Origin: Bacteroidales bacterium | GTDB lineage: Bacteria > Bacteroidota > Bacteroidia > Bacteroidales > UBA1556 | Direction: 5' to 3' | Length of the DNA: 5,841 bases | Assembly (NCBI GenBank): GCA_029939445.1 | Contig: JAOZSY010000170.1 | Span: forward strand, 1 to 5,841 | In this document: positions 1-5,841 of the stretch, in pieces | Layout: each line of letters begins with the position of its first letter | How positions within the stretch are numbered: position 1 is the first letter of the stretch | The notes under the pieces: model-generated | Databases searched by the model: none | What the model was told of the DNA's origin: nothing | What the model saw: the letters and a program-made list of their open reading frames with translations, nothing else | Position numbers and translations under genes: made by a program

Positions 1-2
1 TA

Positions 3-1403
3 ATATTTTATGTTGTTCTATTTATCTCATCTTTATCAGCGCAATCTCCATTTAACCAAACATATGGCGGTTCAATGGATGATTTGACCTCTGGTATTAT
101 GCTTTTAGATTCAACTAGGTTTATTATTTCATATACAGATGAGGGTTTCACAAATGGCCCAATGGCATTATATGTAAATAACAATGGAGATTCGTTAACA
201 ACATATATTGATAATGGTTTTTTCGGTTGGCAAAAAAGCTATCACAAACTATTTGGCAACTACTATACAACTGGCGGATATTATGTGTTAAACGAAAGCA
301 AGCATGATGTTTTGTTACAGATTATAGATACTAATTCAACCATTTTATTACGAAGATATGGAGGTAGTGACTATGATAATGGACAAGATATCATCCATTT
401 ACCCGACAGCGGTTTCCTAATAGTAGGCACCACCAAAAGCTACGGAGCAGGCGGTTATGATGTTTATATAATACGCACCGATAAAAACGGCGATAGCCTG
501 TGGACTAGGACGTATGGGAATTTTGGCGGTAATGAAGCAAGAGGCATAGAAAAAGAAAGTGACTCTGTATTTGTTATAGCTGGTACATGGTATAATGATG
601 CTAATAATTCTGGAGATATTTTTATCATGAAAATTAATTTACATGGTGATACTTTATTATTTAAACTACATGATATAGGCAATCTTCAAAATTTTGGACA
701 TAGTTTATGTAAGAGTTCTGACGGAGGGTATGTAGTTGCTGGTGTTTTGGAGCATTTTTTTGGAAGTAATATTGGTTTTATGCCTGGGATTTATAAAATG
801 GATAATAATCTCAATCTCCTATGGGCAAAATATTACGGAAATCCCTATGATGGAGAAGCCTTTGATATTAAAGAATGCTACGACCACGGTTTTATAATGG
901 TAGGCTATTCTGAGCAGCCTGGTCGTGGCGAAGATGTATATATTGTACGCACCGATTCCATTGGCGATACCCTCTGGACTCGTACTCTTGGAGGGGATTA
1001 TAACGATAGAGCCTATAGCGTAGTACAAACTCCCGATAGCGGATTTGCCATAGTGGGCAATACCTATAGCTATGGTGCAGGAGGTAGCGATGCTTTTTTC
1101 TTAAAACTTAAACCCAATGGGGATATTACAACTGCCATCGGCTTGCCTGTTAAACCAAAGGTACAAAGCTTTAGCATCTTTCCTAATCCTGCAAGCAGCC
1201 GAACCTCCATTGAATTTAACAAAACAGTAAGCGGCCTTATTATAATTTATTCCATTGATGGCAAAGTGTTAAATAAGATAAATATTCTTTACACTCAAAG
1301 TATTGATATGGATTTAAGCATACTAAATAAAGGTATTTATATTCTTAAGTTTATTGATGAAAATGATAATAGCGTAACTTATGGTAAATTGATAGTTCAA
1401 TAA
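3..1403 (+). CDS. Secreted seven-repeat beta-propeller-like protein with type IX sorting domain (5' partial)
   Basis: The frame is open to the left edge of the window, so the true start lies outside. The first ATG in frame (75) is internal: codons 3-74 read as the end of a signal peptide, IFYVVLFISSLSA, then QSPFNQTYGG. Cleavage is probably after SLSA at base 41. From 63 to 1124 there are seven repeats of about 50 residues with the pattern YGG..D....I....DSGF.IVG.T.S.G.G..D.Y..R.D..GD.LW. Seven units fit a closed seven-bladed beta-propeller, although the fold is inferred. Bases 1170-1400 encode a type A sorting domain of the type IX secretion system (FSIFPNPASS at its start, GIYILKF near its end). 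The protein is therefore probably exported and released or anchored at the cell surface. No catalytic motif is visible, so its ligand or role is unknown. It ends 58 bases before the next gene, with no clear terminator between. Confidence 0.88.
   Translation: MFYVVLFISSLSAQSPFNQTYGGSMDDLTSGIMLLDSTRFIISYTDEGFTNGPMALYVNNNGDSLTTYIDNGFFGWQKSYHKLFGNYYTTGGYYVLNESKHDVLLQIIDTNSTILLRRYGGSDYDNGQDIIHLPDSGFLIVGTTKSYGAGGYDVYIIRTDKNGDSLWTRTYGNFGGNEARGIEKESDSVFVIAGTWYNDANNSGDIFIMKINLHGDTLLFKLHDIGNLQNFGHSLCKSSDGGYVVAGVLEHFFGSNIGFMPGIYKMDNNLNLLWAKYYGNPYDGEAFDIKECYDHGFIMVGYSEQPGRGEDVYIVRTDSIGDTLWTRTLGGDYNDRAYSVVQTPDSGFAIVGNTYSYGAGGSDAFFLKLKPNGDITTAIGLPVKPKVQSFSIFPNPASSRTSIEFNKTVSGLIIIYSIDGKVLNKINILYTQSIDMDLSILNKGIYILKFIDENDNSVTYGKLIVQ
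63..1124 (+). repeat. Seven tandem protein repeats of about 50 residues
   Basis: Units begin near bases 63, 213, 357, 513, 669, 834 and 987. Units 3, 6 and 7 match the consensus best, with PDSGFLIVGTTKSYGAGG in unit 3 and PDSGFAIVGNTYSYGAGG in unit 7. Units 1, 2, 4 and 5 are diverged, and unit 2 is the hardest to align. The repeats explain most of the mature protein. The unit count was made by eye, so boundaries may shift by several residues. Confidence 0.75.
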
Positions 1404-1405
1404 TA

Positions 1406-1435
1406 TTGATACTAATAAAATAATCCTTATTTTCG
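1406..1435 (+). promoter_or_regulatory. Candidate Bacteroidota sigma-A promoter
   Basis: TTG at 1406-1408 is followed by 19 bases and then TATTTTCG at 1428-1435. This fits the Bacteroidota consensus TTG-N19-TAnnTTTG with one mismatch (C for T in the TTTG part). Transcription would start near 1440, about 20 bases before the ATG at 1462. The -33 element sits just after the stop codon of the upstream gene. This suggests that the barrel gene and those behind it form a new transcription unit. Confidence 0.55.
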
Positions 1436-1461
1436 CAAAGCAAATTTACAATCATACATTT

Positions 1462-2088
1462 ATGAATAAAAAAACACTATTTACTTTTTTAATATTGTCT
1501 CTTTCAATATTTGGTCTAACTAATAATGCTAATGCTCAAGAATTTAAGGCTGGCTTACAGGCAGGAATGACTGCAACTCAGGTTACAGGTGATGCTCTAG
1601 CGGGATTTAATAAAGCTGGATTATTTGGTGGTGTAACCGTACATCGTAAAATGGGAAGCTTCGGTTATGGGCAAATGGAGATGAACTTTATACAGAAAGG
1701 TAGCCGCTTTAATGCCAAACCCGATAAAGGTATTTATAATTCGTATCTACTTCGCCTGAATTATATAGAAGTACCTATTTCTTATAGATATATGTTTTAC
1801 AAAAATTTGGGTTTGGAGCTAGGAATGAAGTTTGCCTATCTTATTAATGCACGCGAATTTGATGAAAATGGTGAAATTCCCGAAGAAGCAGAGAAACCTG
1901 GTTTTAATAAATTTGATGTTTCAGTTTTTGCAGGTCTAGCATATAAAATAAATAAGAATTATAATATTGTTTTTAGATATGCATACTCCATAAAAAGCTT
2001 TCGTCCAAAACCTGACAATTCATATACCTATTACTCCGATGGGCAGTTTAATGAAACATTATGCACCGCATTTCAATATAATTTTTAG
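1462..2088 (+). CDS. PorT-family outer-membrane beta-barrel protein
   Basis: This 208-residue protein has a clear signal peptide: MNKK, a hydrophobic stretch to about residue 20, then NNANA followed by QEF, with cleavage probably after residue 25. The mature part has the pattern of the Bacteroidota outer-membrane barrel family (OMP_b-brl_2, often called PorT family). It starts with FKAGLQAGMTATQ, contains alternating strands such as GYGQMEMNFIQKGSRF and YIEVPISYRY (residues 101-110), and ends in phenylalanine (FQYNF), as expected for insertion by the Bam machinery. Members are small barrels of mostly unknown function; PorT itself is needed for type IX secretion. This copy cannot be assigned to that role, because the family is large and several copies per genome are usual. 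It is probably the first gene of a four-gene run, 30 bases before the RNase H gene. The start has no Shine-Dalgarno sequence, which is normal for the phylum. Confidence 0.88.
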   Translation: MNKKTLFTFLILSLSIFGLTNNANAQEFKAGLQAGMTATQVTGDALAGFNKAGLFGGVTVHRKMGSFGYGQMEMNFIQKGSRFNAKPDKGIYNSYLLRLNYIEVPISYRYMFYKNLGLELGMKFAYLINAREFDENGEIPEEAEKPGFNKFDVSVFAGLAYKINKNYNIVFRYAYSIKSFRPKPDNSYTYYSDGQFNETLCTAFQYNF

Positions 2089-2118
2089 ATTGGATAAATG
2101 GCAATAAATAACAAATAG

Positions 2119-2760
2119 ATGTCTAGCAAAAAGAAAAAATATTATGTGGTTTGGCAAGGCAAAGAGCCTGGTATCTATACTAAATGGGAAGACTGTAAAA
2201 AGCAAATTGAAGGAATACCTTCACCTGTTTTCAAGAGTTTTAAAAATCCTGAGATTGCTAGAAAAGCTTTTCTTGATGCTCCAGATAAATATATTGGGCA
2301 GAATTATATTGAGCCAACAATGCTTGGCAGCCTTAAAAAGTCTAAAGTAGGAACTCCTATTTTTAAATCATTAAGTGTAGATGCTGCCTGTAGTGGCAAT
2401 CCTGGCATATTGGAATATAAAGGCGTAGATACAAATACCAAGAAAGAAATATTTCACCTTGGACCTTTTCCAAAAGGGACTGTAAACCTTGGAGAGTTTT
2501 TGGCTTTGGTACATGGCCTTGCCTATCTTAAAAGTGTAAATAGCAATGTGCCTGTATATACCGATTCCATAACAGCAATGGCATGGGTAAGAAAGAAAGC
2601 TACGAATACAAATCTGTCTCGTACTGCCGAAACTGAGGATCTTTTTAAATTAGTAGATAGAGCTCTAATTTGGATAAAGAATAATAAATGGGATAATAAA
2701 ATCCTGAAATGGGAAACTGAGTTTTGGGGTGAGATTCCTGCAGATTTTGGAAGAAAATAA
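2119..2760 (+). CDS. rnhA: Ribonuclease H1 with N-terminal viroplasmin-like hybrid-binding domain
   Basis: This 213-residue enzyme cuts the RNA strand of RNA-DNA hybrids, as in R-loops and primer remnants, and acts in the cytoplasm. Residues about 7-58 form the viroplasmin (Cauli_VI) or hybrid-binding domain, recognised by YYVVWQGKEPGIYTKWEDC. The catalytic domain runs from about residue 84 to the end. Its acidic residues are D88 (SVDAACSGNPG), E126 (NLGEFLALVHGL), D149 (VYTDS), E205 and D209 (WGEIPADFGRK). This arrangement matches Bacillus halodurans RNase H1, whose corresponding residues are D71, E109, D132, E188 and D192, and the protein ends just after the last aspartate as that one does. 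The HxxxxH-type loop of the E. coli enzyme is absent, as is usual for this subfamily. An in-frame TAG directly precedes the ATG, so this is the only possible ATG start. The gene appears intact and is probably active. Confidence 0.94.
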   Translation: MSSKKKKYYVVWQGKEPGIYTKWEDCKKQIEGIPSPVFKSFKNPEIARKAFLDAPDKYIGQNYIEPTMLGSLKKSKVGTPIFKSLSVDAACSGNPGILEYKGVDTNTKKEIFHLGPFPKGTVNLGEFLALVHGLAYLKSVNSNVPVYTDSITAMAWVRKKATNTNLSRTAETEDLFKLVDRALIWIKNNKWDNKILKWETEFWGEIPADFGRK

Positions 2761-2780
2761 GCTTTGAATAAAAACCATTA

Positions 2781-3419
2781 ATGAAAAGGATATTACTAAT
2801 AATAATTTTTGGATTCTCTTTGAGCTTAATATATGCTCAAGATGTATTTCATAATGCTGATACAGTGAATTTTCCATACTCAGAATGGACTCCTCTAGAA
2901 ATTGAAAATAGTAATACTGCTAAAAATGTAGATTACCTTACTGATGCAGAGAAAGATATTATTCACTTAGCTAATCTATGCAGAATAAACCCATCACTTT
3001 TTTCCAAAACATTTCTTGAAGATTATGCTACAAAGAATGATTTATTAAGAAATTCGTATGTTAAATCCCTACGCAAAACATTGAAGAAGCAAGGACAAGC
3101 TACTCTATTTAAGCCCAACAAAACCTTATGGTCATTGGCCAAAGAGCATGCCCAGTGGAGTGGTAAATATGGAAAACTTGGACATCAGCATTATAAAAAT
3201 CGATCATCGAAATCAAACTATGAGTACTTTTCTGAGAATTGCCAATATGGTTATTCAAATGCTTTAGATATTTATATGGATTTACTAATAGATACCGATA
3301 TTCCTGATTTGGGACATCGAATCAATTTTCTCTCCAAAGATGTCGATAATATTGGTGTTTCTATTCAGCCTCATAAAACTTATGAATATAATTGTGTGGT
3401 TGATTTTGGCGGGAATTAA
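2781..3419 (+). CDS. Secreted CAP-domain (SCP/PR1-like) protein
   Basis: This 212-residue protein starts with a short signal peptide (MKR, hydrophobic stretch, LIYA then QDV; cleavage probably after residue 19). A linker leads to a CAP domain at about residues 54-210. It is recognised by LTDAEKDIIHLANLCRINP (53-71), AKEHAQWSGKYGKLGH (120-135), ENCQYG (152-157), GHRINFLS (178-185) and IGVSIQ (191-196). H135, E152 and H179 fit three of the four residues that line the CAP cavity; the second glutamate of the classic tetrad is not obvious. The usual bacterial Arg-Glu-Asn neighbourhood is changed to SENC. Three cysteines are present in the mature protein (C67, C154, C205), so a disulfide is possible outside the cytoplasm. 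Bacterial CAP proteins have been linked to lipid or wall binding, but no activity can be assigned here. No lipobox is seen, so it is probably periplasmic or secreted. The gene starts 20 bases after the RNase H gene. Confidence 0.82.
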   Translation: MKRILLIIIFGFSLSLIYAQDVFHNADTVNFPYSEWTPLEIENSNTAKNVDYLTDAEKDIIHLANLCRINPSLFSKTFLEDYATKNDLLRNSYVKSLRKTLKKQGQATLFKPNKTLWSLAKEHAQWSGKYGKLGHQHYKNRSSKSNYEYFSENCQYGYSNALDIYMDLLIDTDIPDLGHRINFLSKDVDNIGVSIQPHKTYEYNCVVDFGGN

Positions 3420-3447
3420 TAATTATGAATAATATAATATTTTATTT

Positions 3448-3672
3448 ATGGAAGAACAAATAAACAATCCATTGCATGGCGTAAAGCTTAAAACAATACT
3501 TGAGCAGCTAATAGACAATTACGAATGGGAAGACTTGGCAGAGGAAATAGATATCAACTGTTTTAAGAGTAATCCTAGCCTAAAATCATGCTTAAAGTTT
3601 CTAAGACGAACACCTTGGGCTAGAGAAAAAGTAGAAGTTTTTTATGTTAGTGTAATGCAGTATTTAAAGTAA
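3448..3672 (+). CDS. VF530/DUF2132 family small nucleic-acid-binding protein
   Basis: This 74-residue protein matches the VF530 (DUF2132) family along its whole length. The family hallmarks are NNPLHGVKLKTILEQL at residues 6-21, YEWEDLAEEI at 25-34, the NCF at 37-39, and KSCLKFLRRTPWAREKVE at 46-63. Family members are 70-80 residues, so this one is complete. The Vibrio fischeri member has a helical fold for which nucleic-acid binding has been proposed. The basic KFLRRTPWAR stretch fits that idea, but the cellular role is unknown. No signal peptide is present, so it acts in the cytoplasm. It lies 28 bases after the CAP gene and is the last gene before a hairpin, so it probably ends the same transcription unit. 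The 28-base gap is almost pure A and T, with no Shine-Dalgarno sequence. Confidence 0.9.
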   Translation: MEEQINNPLHGVKLKTILEQLIDNYEWEDLAEEIDINCFKSNPSLKSCLKFLRRTPWAREKVEVFYVSVMQYLK

Positions 3673-3680
3673 AAAGCAAT

Positions 3681-3720
3681 AAAAAACCCCAAGGAAATAA
3701 ATCCTCGGGGCTTCTGTTTT
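3681..3720. terminator. Bidirectional intrinsic terminator between convergent genes
   Basis: CCCCAAGGA (3687-3695), a six-base loop, and TCCTCGGGG (3702-3710) form a nine-base stem with one A-C mismatch. On the - strand the stem is followed directly by six T's (complement of 3681-3686) and, further on, five more, which makes a strong terminator for the helicase gene. On the + strand it is followed by CTTCTGTTTT, a weaker tract. It begins 14 bases after the VF530 stop and lies 44 bases beyond the helicase stop, so it can serve both. Confidence 0.85.
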
Positions 3721-3754
3721 AGTTTATAGTTGTTGGCTAGTTAAGCCAATATCA

Positions 3755-5656
3755 TTACCATTGTTTTCTGGCTTTACGTTGACGAGAAGAATCCTTTCCT
3801 CCACTTCTACGGCTGCTACTTCCGCCACTATTTCCACCACTACTTCTATCACTCTTATAGCTTCTACGATTTCCACCATCAGAATTTCTACTTCCACCAC
3901 CAGATCGGCGATTAGAACTATTATCTCTTGAAGGAGAAGATGCACCTTTGCTTTCAGCTTTTTCTACAAGAATATCGGTACCATGATAATCCATAGAATT
4001 CATTGATGAAATTACATCATCACTAAATTTTGGATCTACCTCAAAGAAACTGAACTTCTTAAGAATTTCAATATCTCCAATATCAACACTCTTATCTGGA
4101 GTAGCTCTATTAATAATACCTATAATTGCACTAGGGCTTATATTATCATTAGAACCAACATTTACATAGCAACGTTGCATATTTGGATTTCCTTTGCGCT
4201 CTCTACGTTCGCCTCTATCACCTCTGTCTCCTCTGTCTCCTCTATCTCTTCTGTCGCCTCTGTCGCCTCTATCATTTCTGTCTTTTCTATCTTTTCTTCG
4301 GTCGCTATTGCGCTCTCTGTTTGCCGATTCGCTTACATTAAGGTCTTTGGCATTCTTATAATAATCCAAAAAGCGGTTAAACTCTAAAGCTACAAATCGC
4401 TTAATAACCTCTTCCTTGCTCATTTCGCCAAGCTTCTCATAAATAACATCCATGAAGTCATCAATATCCGAATTCGAAAGATCAACATTTTCCATGGTTT
4501 CTACTGTAGCAAACAATTGTCTTTCACAGATTTCTTGTCCACCAGGAACTTTCTTTTTGGTAAAATCTCTACCAATTAATTGTTGAATTTCTCTAATCTT
4601 TCTGTTCTCACGTGAGTGAAGAATAGATATACTTATTCCTGAACTTCCCGCTCTTCCTGTACGACCCGATCGGTGAACATATACCTCAGGATCGTCTGGT
4701 AAGCTAAAGTTTATAACATGCGTAAGTTCTTTTACATCAAGACCACGAGCTGCAACATCAGTAGCCACAAGAATTTGAATATTCTTATGTCTAAAACGAT
4801 TCATTACGTGCTCACGTTGTGCTTGAGATAAATCGCCATGTAGCGAATCAGCACTATAATTATCCTTAATAAGTTTTTCCGAAATTTCCTTAGTTTCTCT
4901 ACGAGTACGACAAAAAATAATAGCGTAAATATTAGGATTCATATCCGCAATACGCTTTAATGCCGAATATTTATCTCGCGCACTTACTTGGTAATAGTGA
5001 TGGTCAACAGTATCAGCTCCTAAATTGGCCTTTGCAACAGCAATTTGGTGAGGATTATTCATGTAATTTTTACTAATCTGAATAATTCCTTTTGGCAATG
5101 TTGCTGAGAATAAAAGAGTTTGACGATCTTCAGAAGTAGTTTCCAAAATAGCATCCAAATCATCTTTAAAACCCATATTCAACATCTCGTCAGCCTCATC
5201 AAGTACCAACCACTTAACATCCTGAAGTTTAAGGATTCTTCTTTTCACTAAATCCAGCACACGGCCAGGAGTTCCAACTACAATATGAACACCTTTCTTT
5301 AAATCTTTAATCTGTGGTTCAATGCTAGCACCACCATATACGGTAGTTATTTTTACTTTACGCATTTTTGCTGCGTACTGCTGCATATCGTTGCTAATCT
5401 GAATAGCAAGCTCACGCGTTGGTGATAAAATTATTGCCTGAATACTTTTATTACTATCGTCAATTTGTTGAAGAATAGGTAATCCAAATGCAGCAGTTTT
5501 ACCAGTTCCGGTTTGTGCATTTGCAATAAGGTCTTGGCTTGTTTCCATAATAAATGGAATACATTCGGCTTGAATTGGAGTTGGTGTTTCATAACCAAGC
5601 TCAAGAACAGCCTCTACAATCTCTGGTTTAAGATTGCTTGATTTATAATCAATCAT
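3755..5656 (-). CDS. deaD: DEAD-box ATP-dependent RNA helicase with DbpA-type RNA-binding domain
   Basis: This 633-residue protein unwinds RNA using ATP and probably acts in ribosome assembly, RNA decay or cold adaptation, as DeaD/CsdA proteins do. All core motifs are present: Q motif GYETPTPIQ (21-29), AQTGTGKT (47-54), PTRELA (79-84), GG (108-109), TPGR (129-132), DEAD (153-156), SAT (184-186), IIFCRTR (246-252), ATDVAARGLD (298-307) and HRSGRTGR (328-335). After a helical region come an Arg/Asp/Gly linker (about 447-488), a DbpA-type RNA-binding domain (about 494-568, from QRCYVNVG) and a Ser/Gly/Arg-rich basic tail (570-633). The tail and linker probably add nonspecific RNA binding. The ATG at 5656 is the first in frame after an upstream TGA and gives a normal N-terminus. 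The symbol is a family assignment; several paralogues are common, so orthology to E. coli deaD is not shown. It is convergent with the four-gene run and has its own promoter and a long leader. Confidence 0.96.
   Translation of the reverse strand: MIDYKSSNLKPEIVEAVLELGYETPTPIQAECIPFIMETSQDLIANAQTGTGKTAAFGLPILQQIDDSNKSIQAIILSPTRELAIQISNDMQQYAAKMRKVKITTVYGGASIEPQIKDLKKGVHIVVGTPGRVLDLVKRRILKLQDVKWLVLDEADEMLNMGFKDDLDAILETTSEDRQTLLFSATLPKGIIQISKNYMNNPHQIAVAKANLGADTVDHHYYQVSARDKYSALKRIADMNPNIYAIIFCRTRRETKEISEKLIKDNYSADSLHGDLSQAQREHVMNRFRHKNIQILVATDVAARGLDVKELTHVINFSLPDDPEVYVHRSGRTGRAGSSGISISILHSRENRKIREIQQLIGRDFTKKKVPGGQEICERQLFATVETMENVDLSNSDIDDFMDVIYEKLGEMSKEEVIKRFVALEFNRFLDYYKNAKDLNVSESANRERNSDRRKDRKDRNDRGDRGDRRDRGDRGDRGDRGERRERKGNPNMQRCYVNVGSNDNISPSAIIGIINRATPDKSVDIGDIEILKKFSFFEVDPKFSDDVISSMNSMDYHGTDILVEKAESKGASSPSRDNSSNRRSGGGSRNSDGGNRRSYKSDRSSGGNSGGSSSRRSGGKDSSRQRKARKQW
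4212..4292 (-). repeat. Nine-base tandem repeat encoding the Asp-Arg-Gly linker
   Basis: Read on the + strand, the array has seven units at 4212-4274 close to CCTCTGTCT (variants CCTCTATCA, CCTCTATCT, CTTCTGTCG and CCTCTGTCG). Two degenerate units follow at 4275-4292 (TTTCTGTCT, TTTCTATCT). In the helicase frame each unit gives Asp-Arg-Gly, with single changes to Arg-Arg-Asp, Arg-Asn or Arg-Lys. Because nine is a multiple of three, unit gain or loss would lengthen or shorten the linker without a frameshift. Confidence 0.9.
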
Positions 5657-5696
5657 AAGATGAATTTTTAACGCTACTTTTATCTTAATTATTAAG

Positions 5697-5806
5697 AAAA
5701 AAAGTAACCCGATTATGAGTTCGGTTCATCTATATTATTATTACTGTATTAGCAATATTAATTGTGGTGCTCGTAATTTACACCATAGCCCAATAGAACC
5801 GAGCTC
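5697..5806 (-). promoter_or_regulatory. Structured attenuator-like 5' leader of the helicase gene
   Basis: The leader RNA can form an outer stem between 5796-5806 and 5717-5727 (11 positions, one A-C mismatch). Inside it lies an inner stem of ATTG/CAAT plus six pairs (5761-5770 with 5780-5794, with a five-base bulge). The downstream arm of the outer stem can instead pair with 5706-5712 to make a small bulged hairpin, followed after two bases by seven T's (complement of 5697-5703). The two folds exclude each other, as in attenuators, though the local hairpin is weak. No known riboswitch class is recognised. Confidence 0.4.
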
Positions 5807-5822
5807 GAATTTTACGAAGGCG

Positions 5823-5830
5823 CAAAAGTA
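5823..5830 (-). promoter_or_regulatory. Candidate -7 box for the helicase gene
   Basis: The - strand reads TACTTTTG, a perfect match to the Bacteroidota -7 element TAnnTTTG. The -33 element would lie past the right edge of the window, so the promoter cannot be fully tested. Transcription from here would start near 5815-5819 and give a leader of about 160 bases. No better box is seen closer to the ATG. Confidence 0.5.
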
Positions 5831-5841
5831 GTCTTTTAATT

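Noticed and set aside
464..1028. Two open frames on the - strand inside the propeller gene (464-682 and 819-1028)
   Set aside because: Both lie opposite a well-supported gene and show no recognisable domain, signal or start context.
2098..2118. Six-codon ORF (MAINNK) whose TAG touches the RNase H1 ATG
   Set aside because: Such short frames are expected by chance in AT-rich gaps. It is worth noting only because the in-frame stop fixes the RNase H1 start.
2758..2766. TAAGCTTTG as a -7 box before the CAP gene
   Set aside because: The spacer is one base too long for TAnnTTTG, and no TTG lies 19-21 bases upstream, so a separate promoter is not supported.
2144..2877. Extra open frames overlapping the RNase H1 gene (2144-2350 on + and 2665-2877 on -)
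   Set aside because: They overlap confidently identified genes in other frames and have no family resemblance.
3724..3945. 73-codon open frame on the - strand at the helicase 3' end
   Set aside because: Its Val/Glu-rich sequence comes from reading the Ser/Gly/Arg-rich tail of the helicase in another frame.
4175..4387. 70-codon open frame on the + strand, opposite the helicase linker
   Set aside because: It is a shadow of the nine-base repeat: its Ser/Val-rich sequence is simply the complement of the Asp-Arg-Gly codons, with no promoter or family signature.
5717..5806. A tRNA or other standard structured RNA at the nested inverted repeats
   Set aside because: There is no cloverleaf, no T-arm GGTTCGAATCC pattern and no CCA end on either strand.

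Overview
The window looks like a piece of a Bacteroidota chromosome. The evidence is AT-rich DNA, a C-terminal type IX secretion sorting domain, signal peptides that end in A-Q, a PorT-type outer-membrane barrel, Bacteroidota-style promoters (TTG-N19-TAnnTTTG), and no Shine-Dalgarno sequences before the starts. Nothing fixes the genus. I see no mobile element, CRISPR array, tRNA or rRNA, and no gene-free stretch over 300 bases.

Left part (1-1403, + strand): the 3' portion of a gene whose start lies outside the window. It encodes a secreted protein with a signal peptide, seven repeats of about 50 residues that probably form a beta-propeller, and a type IX sorting tail.

Middle part (1404-3720, + strand): a candidate promoter at 1406-1435 precedes four closely spaced genes, with gaps of 30, 20 and 28 bases. 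They encode a PorT-like outer-membrane beta-barrel, a Bacillus halodurans-type RNase H1 with a viroplasmin-like N-terminal domain, a secreted CAP-domain protein, and a small VF530/DUF2132 nucleic-acid-binding protein. They are probably one transcription unit ending at a hairpin (3687-3710). The set mixes envelope and nucleic-acid functions, so it need not be one pathway.

Right part (3721-5841, - strand): a convergent gene for a DEAD-box RNA helicase with a DbpA-type RNA-binding domain. A nine-base tandem repeat in it encodes an Asp-Arg-Gly linker, and it has a basic Ser/Gly/Arg tail. A perfect -7 box (5823-5830) implies a 5' leader of about 160 bases. This leader contains nested inverted repeats, a competing local hairpin followed by seven T's, and a 14-codon ORF. 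That attenuator-like leader is the most interesting undescribed element here. The other genes belong to recognisable families.
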